A DNA stretch of 64,000 nucleotides from Pseudomonas sp. TH15 (lineage in GTDB: Bacteria > Pseudomonadota > Gammaproteobacteria > Pseudomonadales > Pseudomonadaceae): the NCBI RefSeq assembly GCF_016651105.1, contig NZ_JAEKEL010000001.1, positions 5,136,001 to 5,200,000 on the forward strand. The letters run 5' to 3'. Numbering within the stretch: the stretch's first letter is position 1; each line of letters opens with the position of its first letter. Made by a program: the position numbers and the translations under genes. Below the pieces are notes generated by a model, which saw nothing but the letters and a program-made list of their open reading frames with translations, ran no database searches and was not told where the DNA came from. Shown piece after piece: positions 35,818-43,128 of this stretch.

Positions 35818-36151
35818 CCCATGCCTTTTTTTATCTGAACAAAGGTAATATCAATATCGATGCCGAGCATAGTGAAAAAAACAATCTTCGCCAAGCAAAA
35901 ACGATATTCGTCAAGCCCGTGAATGCTGAACCGCTTGCACACTAAATTTTGCAAAACCTATAGCATTATTGCTCTCACTTCGGACCGTACTTTTTCGCAA
36001 TGACGGCGCAATAGAACAGGAAGCTAATTTACATCCCCCCATTCATCCATTCGTGGTCATCAGAAGTCCTCCTATCTCGACTCACTCAAGCCTCTCCCCA
36101 CCGATCCTGATAAACTCCCCCACCTTCGCCCCTCTGATCCAGATTCCCCCA
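35818..36151. other. Low-GC gap between the DUF262 gene and dusA
   Basis: 334 bases with no supported gene. The first half is AT-rich like the accessory patch. Composition turns C-rich (CCTCTCCCCACCGATCC...) about 100 bases before dusA, marking a likely edge of transferred DNA. Presumed promoters of the DUF262 gene and dusA lie here. No att-like direct repeat was found by eye. Confidence 0.5.
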
Positions 36152-37138
36152 ATGCCTCTACAACCCGCCCCACTCTCCCGCCGCTTCAGCGTCGCACCGA
36201 TGATGGATTGGACCGATAGACATTGCCGCTTCTTCCTACGCCTACTATCCAAACAAGCTCTTCTCTACACCGAGATGGTCACCACCGGCGCGCTGCTCAA
36301 CGGCGATCACGACCGTTTCCTACGCCACAACGAAGCCGAACACCCGTTAGCCCTGCAACTCGGCGGCAGCGTCCCCCTCGACCTGGCCGCTTGCGCACGC
36401 ATGGCTCAGGACCACGGCTACGACGAGGTAAACCTGAATGTCGGCTGCCCGAGTGATCGGGTGCAGAACAACATGATTGGCGCGGTGTTGATGGGGCATC
36501 CGCAGTTGGTGGCCGATTGTGTGAAGGCGATGCGCGATGCCGTGTCGATTCCGGTGACGGTGAAGCATCGGATCGGGATTAATGGGCGGGACAGTTACGA
36601 GCAGTTGTGTGATTTCGTCGGCACGGTTCGGGATGCCGGGTGCACGAGTTTTACGGTGCATGCGCGGATTGCGATTCTGGAGGGGTTATCGCCGAAGGAG
36701 AATCGGGACATTCCGCCGCTGCGCTATGACGTGGCGGCGCAGTTGAAGAAGGATTTCCCGGAGTTGGAGATTATTCTCAACGGCGGGATCAAGACGCTGG
36801 AGGCCTGTCACGAGCATTTGCAGACGTTTGACGGCGTGATGCTGGGCCGTGAGGCGTATCACAATCCTTATGTGATGGCTGAGGTGGATCAGCAGTTGTT
36901 CGGCAGTACGGCGCCAGTGATCACCCGGGCCGAGGCACTGGCGCAGCTGCGACCTTATATAGCCGCGCACATCGATGCAGGCGGTTCGATGCACCATATC
37001 ACTCGGCATGTGCTCGGGCTGGGCACCGGTTTTCCGGGGGCGCGCAAGTTTCGGCAGTTGTTGTCGGTGGATATTCACAAGGCTAAAGAGCCTTTGGCAT
37101 TGCTGGATCAGGCGGCGGAGTTGCTTGAGGGGCGTTGA
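36152..37138 (+). CDS. dusA: tRNA-dihydrouridine(20/20a) synthase
   Basis: 328-residue FMN enzyme that reduces uridine 20/20a in the tRNA D-loop with NADPH. The ATG at 36152 gives the DusA start MPLQPAPLSRRFSVAPMMDWTDRH. The frame is open 61 codons further upstream. DusA marks are clear: flavin segment APMMDWTDRHCR, LQLGGSVP, NLNVGCPSDRVQNN with the catalytic cysteine, VKHRIGI, FTVHAR, ILNGGI and GVMLGREAYHNP. dusA is a documented integration target for a family of phage and island integrases, and here low-GC DNA abuts its 5' side. Confidence 0.95.
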   Translation: MPLQPAPLSRRFSVAPMMDWTDRHCRFFLRLLSKQALLYTEMVTTGALLNGDHDRFLRHNEAEHPLALQLGGSVPLDLAACARMAQDHGYDEVNLNVGCPSDRVQNNMIGAVLMGHPQLVADCVKAMRDAVSIPVTVKHRIGINGRDSYEQLCDFVGTVRDAGCTSFTVHARIAILEGLSPKENRDIPPLRYDVAAQLKKDFPELEIILNGGIKTLEACHEHLQTFDGVMLGREAYHNPYVMAEVDQQLFGSTAPVITRAEALAQLRPYIAAHIDAGGSMHHITRHVLGLGTGFPGARKFRQLLSVDIHKAKEPLALLDQAAELLEGR

Positions 37139-37213
37139 TTGAAGGTTTGAATAGGCGGGCAATGCATGAGCGTTGCCCGTAGTTTTGTTTTGCTGACAGG
37201 ATGTCTTTTGGGT

Positions 37214-37585
37214 ATGCCCGCGTTTAACTTCTCCGGTTTCAAGCGTTACGCCTTTCTCGCCTTGTTTAGCCTTACCTCCAATGCTTATGCGCATTGCGAT
37301 GGCTTTTGCATGGGCCAAACCGAGACGCCGTGGCAAGTTACGCAGTTTTCCGGCTTTTCGATCATGGTGCTGTTGCTGACGCCCTTCTCGGCGACCAATA
37401 ACACCACCGAAAGCTTTAAACGCGTTTACTCCGCTGAAGAGCTGGAGGACGCGCGTCTCTACCTTGCCAGTGACGGCATGCTGCAGGCCGCGTACTTCAC
37501 GTCAGCGTTACAGCGTTTTCGCCAGGAGTCGCCCGACAGCGAGTTAAACGACCTCGCCGTCGCCGCGTTGATCAGCAGTCAGTAA
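37214..37585 (+). CDS. Exported DUF2388-like protein
   Basis: 123 residues from the ATG at 37214 (MPAFNFSGFKRYAFLALFSL), which gives a clean signal peptide cleaved after SNAYA. An upstream ATG at 37166 adds 16 residues. The C-terminal ~50 residues (EELEDARLYLASDGMLQAAYFTSALQRFRQESPDSELNDLAVAALI) follow the DUF2388 pattern of a DA-x-x-(V/L)ASDG core and regularly spaced Ala/Leu. Two mature cysteines. Function of the family is unknown. Convergent with uppP, whose stop is adjacent. Confidence 0.6.
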   Translation: MPAFNFSGFKRYAFLALFSLTSNAYAHCDGFCMGQTETPWQVTQFSGFSIMVLLLTPFSATNNTTESFKRVYSAEELEDARLYLASDGMLQAAYFTSALQRFRQESPDSELNDLAVAALISSQ

Positions 37586-38419
37586 TCAGCTTGCCGCTGC
37601 TGCCGTCCAGTTGACCCAACCGAACGCCCACGTTGCCAGAATCAGCAAGCCGAACGCGATCCGATACCAGGCGAACGCGGCGTAGCTGTGGTTGGCAATA
37701 AACTTCAGCAACCCGCGCACGGCGATCATGGCGAAGATGAATGCGGTGACGAAGCCGAGGGCGAAGACCGGCAGGTCGCTGTGCTGGAACAGGTCACGGT
37801 ATTTGTAGCCGGAATACACGGCGGCGCCGACCATGGTCGGCATGGCGAGGAAGAACGAGAACTCAGTGGCGGCTTTGCGCGACAGGCCGAAGAGCAGGCC
37901 GCCGATGATGGTCGAACCGGAGCGCGAGGTACCGGGAATCATCGCCAGGCATTGTACGAAACCGACCTTCAGTGCGTGGGACCAGCGCATGTCGTCGACG
38001 TGTTCGACGCTGATCACATGATTGCGCTGTTCGGCCCACAGCATGATGATGCCGCCGACCACCAAGGCCACGGCGACGGTGATCGGGTTAAACAGGTATT
38101 CGTGGATGGCGTCCGCGAATAACACGCCCAACACCACGGCGGGCAGAAAGGCGATCAGCAAGTTCAGGGTGAAGCGTTGCGCATTACGCTCGGTGGGCAG
38201 GCCTTTGACGATGTCGATGATCTTTGGTCGAAACTCCCAGACGACGGCAAGGATGGCACCCAGTTGAATAATGATGTTGAAGGCCATGGCGCGTTCACCG
38301 CCAAAGTCGAGCAAGTCGGCGACGATGATCTGGTGACCGGTACTTGAGATGGGCAGGAACTCGGTCAGGCCTTCTACTGCACCTAATATCAACACCTGAA
38401 AAAGAGTCCAGAAATCCAT
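37586..38419 (-). CDS. uppP: Undecaprenyl-diphosphatase
   Basis: 277-residue integral membrane phosphatase (BacA family). It recycles undecaprenyl pyrophosphate to the monophosphate carrier used for peptidoglycan and for polysaccharides such as the one encoded downstream. The family motifs [19 protein letters not shown] near the N-terminus and [33 protein letters not shown] in the middle are complete. About eight membrane segments. Confidence 0.96.
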   Translation of the reverse strand: MDFWTLFQVLILGAVEGLTEFLPISSTGHQIIVADLLDFGGERAMAFNIIIQLGAILAVVWEFRPKIIDIVKGLPTERNAQRFTLNLLIAFLPAVVLGVLFADAIHEYLFNPITVAVALVVGGIIMLWAEQRNHVISVEHVDDMRWSHALKVGFVQCLAMIPGTSRSGSTIIGGLLFGLSRKAATEFSFFLAMPTMVGAAVYSGYKYRDLFQHSDLPVFALGFVTAFIFAMIAVRGLLKFIANHSYAAFAWYRIAFGLLILATWAFGWVNWTAAAAS

Positions 38420-38508
38420 TAATCCTCCGTCAGAGCGCTCTTGGCGAGCGACCGGGCTATAACACTCAGGGGTTGAGTATCAGAAGTTAAACAATTGGTT
38501 TATTTGAA

Positions 38509-38591
38509 GATCAAAAGATCGCAGGCTGCGCCAGCTCCTGCACGAGAACGCATTCCCCTGTAGGAGCTGCCGAAGGCTGCGATCTTTTGAC
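38509..38591. repeat. REP doublet
   Basis: AGATCAAAAGATCGCAGGCTGCGCCAGCTCCTGCA and its inverted partner TGTAGGAGCTGCCGAAGGCTGCGATCTTTTGA lie in the 570-base gap after uppP. Beyond it the gap is AT-rich and holds a CRP/Vfr-like site. Confidence 0.85.
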
Positions 38592-38709
38592 TTTGAAAGA
38601 ATAGGGCTTATGAATTGCCACACTCAAGCCATGTTAGTAATCGTCGGCTGACGATCTAAACGAAGAATATTTAGGCCTTGCGCAGAAAAAACTTGCCCCG
38701 CCAACAAAC

Positions 38710-38725
38710 TGTGATCAATATCACA
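38710..38725. promoter_or_regulatory. CRP/Vfr binding site candidate
   Basis: TGTGATCAATATCACA is a perfect TGTGA-N6-TCACA palindrome, the CRP/Vfr consensus, about 265 bases before the first winged-helix regulator start. It is also partly like an ANR box (GTGAT-N4-ATCAC against TTGAT-N4-ATCAA), so Vfr is favoured but ANR is not excluded. The remaining 570-base gap shows no gene. Confidence 0.65.
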
Positions 38726-38989
38726 CTATTCAGAGATGGCCAGACAGTGGCAAAAGGACATAAACAAAGCCATCGCAATAGACTCAAAATAGTGGCACCA
38801 TTGCATATAGCCACCATCTAGTGACTAGTTCACCACCCCGAGAAAATCAACTAAAAGCTTGAAAAGCTTATTTATTGTTAGAAAACTCGGGAGACACGTC
38901 TAAAATCCGCGTAAATGTTACCAATTGTCAGTCACAGATGAGAACCGGTGCTTTAACATCCCGACGTCAGCACTAATTCGAGTCAATGC

Positions 38990-39730
38990 ATGATGCTCTC
39001 AGGGAACTTAGCGACTAGAAGCCCGCGCCCGACAAACGACGAACCCGGTGTTCTCACTTTGGGTCGTACCCGTGGCGTGGCTGAACATTTTAGAGCGCTG
39101 GTCGCCAAGCACGTGCGAACTGATATGGCACTTGAGGCCGATGCGTACGCTAGTTCATATCAGCACAATGAACACTCTGGTTCGTATCGCGCCATCTTCC
39201 TCGTCATCGACAGCCCACAGGCCCTCGAAGACAATCTCGCGCTGGTGGAGAACCTGCGCAGCGATAACTTGAAACCGATCATTTGCGCGGTCATTACCGG
39301 GCGAGGCGCCTTCAACAAGATCAAATACTATCTTGCCGGGGCGGATGTCTGTATCAAGCTCAATACCCTTTCCGATGATGGCGCCGACTTGCTGGGCGAG
39401 TTCTTCAACAGTGAAGAATGGCAACGCGAGATCAACCTGACGCTTGATCCGACACGCATCTGCTTGATGGATGCCAGCCGGAAACTCGACATCTCATTTG
39501 CCGAGATGAAGATCCTGGAAGCGTTTGCGCAAACCGGTAATCACATTCTCAGCCATGATGAAATCGCAGGCATCATGGGGCTCAATACCAATTTCTACGA
39601 CCCTCGAGCGCTGGAAAAATCGATCAGTCGCTTGCGTGGAAAAATCAAGGACATGTATGGTACAAACGCGATTCAGAGTATCCGCGGTTATGGCTATCGC
39701 CTGCTGCGGGGTCTGATATCGACTGCCTGA
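38990..39730 (+). CDS. Winged-helix transcriptional regulator with degenerate receiver-like N-terminus
   Basis: 246-residue DNA-binding protein. The C-terminal ~90 residues form an OmpR/PhoB-type winged helix (LDISFAEMKILEAFAQTGNHILSHDEIAGIMG, ALEKSISRLRGKIKDMYG, IQSIRGYGYRLL). The N-terminal ~140 residues have an alpha/beta pattern (YRAIFLVIDSPQALEDNLALVENLR, KPIICAVITGRG, YLAGADVCIKL) like a receiver domain. The usual acidic pocket and phosphoacceptor Asp are not evident, so phosphorylation is doubtful. It lies at the head of the exopolysaccharide locus and is a likely regulator of it. Confidence 0.78.
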   Translation: MMLSGNLATRSPRPTNDEPGVLTLGRTRGVAEHFRALVAKHVRTDMALEADAYASSYQHNEHSGSYRAIFLVIDSPQALEDNLALVENLRSDNLKPIICAVITGRGAFNKIKYYLAGADVCIKLNTLSDDGADLLGEFFNSEEWQREINLTLDPTRICLMDASRKLDISFAEMKILEAFAQTGNHILSHDEIAGIMGLNTNFYDPRALEKSISRLRGKIKDMYGTNAIQSIRGYGYRLLRGLISTA

Positions 39731-40000
39731 CTCAAGGGCAGCCACCTTTTGCATACGTACGAAGGATCGTCTGATGCAACCATATAGCCCTAGTTGTACT
39801 TCAAGCCTACCTATAAAAAAGCAATTGAATGAGCGCGACACCATAACAATAAACTTAACAACATAGCAGCAGATCGAGTGGAACTTATCGAGGGCCATTT
39901 CGGGCCCAGACCCTGCCTGTCGATTACTTCCAAGGAAGCAATTGCTCGCCTGCCGATTTACCTTTTAGCCAATTTTTGGTACGCAGTTAAGGAGAGAGAC

Positions 40001-40657
40001 ATGGAAACTAGTACAACCCTCCCCAGAAAATATTTTGTCGTCGTGACTCACAGTACAACGTCCCAGCGCGAACTTGAGAACCTCTTGTCCAGCGAGCGCT
40101 TCAATTCATTTGGCACGTCTCAGGCGCAAATGTTTGTTGAAGGTGTTGCTTCGCCCTCCTCCACTCCGATGGTGATGGAGTTCACATATCCCAGCGTCAG
40201 TCGAAAGAACGTCGCCCGCAGTATTGAACATGATACCCAGCGAATATTGGCCACTCTTGAGTCCGAATGGCTGGCCGCACAATCGACCAATCCTTTCCAG
40301 AGCATTCCGGTCATAACCGGCGAAAGCCAGACACCAGTGGCCATCGAAGCTGATATGCCTGCCAGCGAAACCTGGCATCTCGATGATGATCAGGGCGCAC
40401 TGGTAAAAGACGATGTCGAGATCAGCCTTACGGGCCTGGAAACAGCGCTGGTCAGAAAAATGCTCAACCATGAAGAGCGTGTTGTCAGCCGCGACGATTT
40501 GATTCTGAGCATCGGTCGAGAGCCGGAACAATACCGTGGCCTGGAAATGTGCCTGAGTCGCCTGCAGGACAAATTCAAAAGCGCGAGTAACGGTGAGCGA
40601 TTGTTTCGCGCCGTCAGAAATCGCGGTTACTGCTTGATCCAGGAAATCGTCGCGTAA
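40001..40657 (+). CDS. Second winged-helix transcriptional regulator
   Basis: 218-residue protein. The ATG at 40001 is preceded by AAGGAGAG. The C-terminal ~85 residues (VEISLTGLETALVRKMLNHEERVVSRDDLILSIG, LEMCLSRLQDKFKS, LFRAVRNRGYCLI) form a PhoB-like winged helix. The N-terminal part (YFVVVTHSTTSQRELENLL...) has no recognisable receiver active site. It follows the first regulator after 270 bases on the same strand and precedes the priming glycosyltransferase. The two appear to be diverged relatives acting on the same locus (inference). Confidence 0.75.
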   Translation: METSTTLPRKYFVVVTHSTTSQRELENLLSSERFNSFGTSQAQMFVEGVASPSSTPMVMEFTYPSVSRKNVARSIEHDTQRILATLESEWLAAQSTNPFQSIPVITGESQTPVAIEADMPASETWHLDDDQGALVKDDVEISLTGLETALVRKMLNHEERVVSRDDLILSIGREPEQYRGLEMCLSRLQDKFKSASNGERLFRAVRNRGYCLIQEIVA

Positions 40658-40859
40658 TCTCACCCGACACCTGCGAACACAACAAACAGAAAAAAGTGCG
40701 ATTATAAAAACAACAAGAGCACTCTGTTTGGCTACACCTCCCTCATCAAGATTCCAACTCCCTGCTTCGACCCCTCCAACAGTAACAAATACAACATCAT
40801 TTATTCACCCTTTGCTCTGCGACCATTTCTAACACTCTAATATTTAATTATTAAAAAGT

Positions 40860-40872
40860 TGGCACTTTGCCA
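40860..40872. promoter_or_regulatory. TGGCA-N3-TGCCA palindrome upstream of the EPS priming gene
   Basis: TGGCACTTTGCCA is a perfect palindrome in the 392-base AT-rich gap between the second regulator and the priming glycosyltransferase, about 178 bases before the latter's start. TGGC-N5-GCC spacing resembles remembered AmrZ sites such as that at algD, but the assignment is tentative. No coding frame is present in this gap. Confidence 0.4.
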
Positions 40873-41049
40873 TCTTGTTAGAACTCGTCAGACACCATCC
40901 CCGCCAATAAATTAGTCTATTGACTGACGACAGTTCGACCTCTCGACGTTGTTACCTCAGGACACTTTCTACAACAAAAACAATAAGTCTTCCTAACAAC
41001 TCGGCTTTCAACTGTTGAAACCTGAATGGACGTCTTTTGGGGATATCGT

Positions 41050-42444
41050 ATGGATCTTTCTCTTAGTATCAATCGAAACACGGGCCTCAAGGGACTGACC
41101 TTTTGGGGCCAATGGGCGCTGGCACAGGGCTTTGTTGTAACTCTGTTGTTCATACTCGCTGAACAGCACACCGGAACCGTCGCGTTCTACTACAGAATGT
41201 GCGCAACACTGGCGGTACTGGCCTCGGTGCCGGCTTACACCTTTAGCGGTGTTTATCGAAAACGTGACAATTATCTGACTGGCCTGGGTCGCCTGTTCAT
41301 GGGTTGGGCGATGACCATGGCGGCACTGGCGTTCATTGCCTTTGTCTGCAAGGCCGATGAGTTGTTTTCGCGGCAAGTGATCCTGAGCTGGGCGGTGTAC
41401 GGTTTCCTCGGTCAGGCACTGTTGTATGCGCCGCTGCATGCGTTTTCGAAGTTCTATCAGCGCTCGCGTAAAAGCGAGCACAAGACCCTGATTGTCGGGA
41501 CAGGCGAACTGGCGCTGGGCTTGGCGAAGAAGCTCAGCCAACTGGAAAACCTGCCGTTGGTAGGGTTGGTCAGTAACGGCGATGTGCCTTCGCTGAACGC
41601 GGATGCACCACGCATTGTTGGCGATCAGGAAGCGTTGCTGGAGCTGATCGAGGCGCATGACATCCGCCGCTTGTACATCACCCTGCCGCTGTGCGAAGCG
41701 GCGAAGATCGAAGCGATGTACATCGATCTGCTGGGCGCCAATGTCGACGTGGTCTGGGTGCCGGATCTGAACGCGCTGACGCTGCTCAATCACTCGGTGA
41801 AAGTCGTGGATGGCCTGCCGGCGATCTACTTGAACGAAAGCCCACTGACCAGCCGCCCGACGGCTGCGCTGAGCAAAAGTCTGGTGGAAAAAACCGTGGC
41901 CCTGCTGGCGATCATTGCGTTGAGTCCGGTGCTGGCGATCATTGCGCTAGCGGTGAAAATCTCCTCTCCCGGCCCGGTCATCTTCAAACAGGAGCGCCAC
42001 GGCTGGAATGGCAAGATCATCAAGGTCTGGAAGTTTCGCTCCATGCGCCTGCACGATGATCACGAGGTCCAACAGGCCAGCCGTCAGGACACTCGCATTA
42101 CACCGATCGGGCGCTTTATACGGCGCACCTCCATCGATGAATTGCCGCAGTTCTTCAATGTTCTGCAAGGGCATATGGCGTTGGTCGGACCTCGTCCGCA
42201 TGCCGTCGCCCATAACGACTACTACACCGGCAAAATTCGCGCATACATGGCGCGCCATCGGATCAAACCGGGCATCACCGGGCTTGCGCAGATCAGTGGC
42301 TGCCGCGGCGAAACCGAGACCATCGACAAGATGCAAAAACGCGTGGAAATCGACCTCAACTACATCAACAACTGGTCGTTGTGGCTTGATATCAAGATTC
42401 TGATCAAGACGCCCTTCACGCTGTTTTCCAAGGATATTTACTGA
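41050..42444 (+). CDS. Undecaprenyl-phosphate sugar phosphotransferase (WcaJ/PslA-like priming glycosyltransferase)
   Basis: 464-residue membrane enzyme that starts exopolysaccharide repeat-unit synthesis by moving a hexose-1-phosphate, probably glucose, onto undecaprenyl phosphate. Four N-terminal membrane helices precede a CoA-binding-like Rossmann region (HKTLIVGTGELALGLAKKL). Another helix (VALLAIIALSPVLAIIALAVKI) leads to the bacterial sugar transferase domain (FKQERHGWNGKIIKVWKFRSM, TPIGRFIRRTSIDELPQFFNVLQGHMALVGPRPHA). The ATG at 41050 has GGGGA upstream. 41026 is an alternative. A terminator follows. Confidence 0.92.
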   Translation: MDLSLSINRNTGLKGLTFWGQWALAQGFVVTLLFILAEQHTGTVAFYYRMCATLAVLASVPAYTFSGVYRKRDNYLTGLGRLFMGWAMTMAALAFIAFVCKADELFSRQVILSWAVYGFLGQALLYAPLHAFSKFYQRSRKSEHKTLIVGTGELALGLAKKLSQLENLPLVGLVSNGDVPSLNADAPRIVGDQEALLELIEAHDIRRLYITLPLCEAAKIEAMYIDLLGANVDVVWVPDLNALTLLNHSVKVVDGLPAIYLNESPLTSRPTAALSKSLVEKTVALLAIIALSPVLAIIALAVKISSPGPVIFKQERHGWNGKIIKVWKFRSMRLHDDHEVQQASRQDTRITPIGRFIRRTSIDELPQFFNVLQGHMALVGPRPHAVAHNDYYTGKIRAYMARHRIKPGITGLAQISGCRGETETIDKMQKRVEIDLNYINNWSLWLDIKILIKTPFTLFSKDIY

Positions 42445-42465
42445 GATCGAAGTTGCACTGCGCAG

Positions 42466-42486
42466 GGGGACGAAAGTCCCCTTTTT
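42466..42486 (+). terminator. Intrinsic terminator after the priming glycosyltransferase
   Basis: GGGGAC-GAAA-GTCCCC followed by TTTTT: a 6-bp GC stem capped by a GNRA tetraloop, 22 bases after the stop codon. Confidence 0.9.
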
Positions 42487-42515
42487 GTGCCTGGGATTTG
42501 GGCTCGACGCACAAG

Positions 42516-43101
42516 CCTGTGGGAGCTGGCTTGCCAGCGATGGCGGTGGGTCAGGCGACATCAATGTTGAATGTGCCGGCCTCATCGCTGGCAAGCCAGC
42601 TCCCACAGGGATTTGGGCGTGGTGTGGATTCTGGTTCCTCCTCATAACGACTGCGGTGGGTCAGGCACCAGGGATGTCGACTGCTCGGACGCCTTCGCGA
42701 GCAGGCTCACTCCTACAGGGGATTTGGGGTTGGTTCGGGATTTGTGGCGTGACAAATAACCAATGTGGGAGCTGGCTTGCTTGCGATGGCGGAGTGTCAG
42801 CCGACATTGATGTGGGATGTGAAACCGCTTTCGCGAGCAAGCCCGCTCCCACAGGGATTTGGGCGTGGTGTGGATTCTGGTTCCTCCGCATAACGACTGC
42901 GGTGGGTCAGGCAACAGGGATGTCGACTGCTCGGACGCTATCGCGAGCAGGCTCACTCCTACAGGGGATTTGTGGTTGGCTGAGGATCTGTGACGTGACA
43001 GATGGCCAATGTGGGAGCGAGCCTGCTCGCGAAAGCGCTGGGTCAGGCAACGATGATGCTGACTGTGTCGACGCCTTCGCGAGCAGGCTCGCTCCCACAG
43101 G
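42516..43101. repeat. REP/REPIN array in a convergent intergenic region
   Basis: At least five REP units alternate in orientation between the priming glycosyltransferase and yjbH (GTGGGAGCTGGCTTGCC..., TTCGCGAGCAGGCTCACTCCTACAGG..., GTGGGAGCGAGCCTGCTCGCG...). No gene is present. Two consecutive 246-bp blocks (42609-42854 and 42855-43100) are tandem copies with some differences, including the non-REP text GTGTGGATTCTGGTTCCTCC and ATGTCGACTGCTCGGACGC. Confidence 0.88.
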
Positions 43102-43128
43102 TTACGGGTGTGCCTGAAGGATCGAGCG

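Noticed and set aside
42516-43101. CRISPR-like array
   Set aside because: Regular repeats are REP/REPIN palindromes of alternating orientation with unequal spacing, and no cas genes are present.
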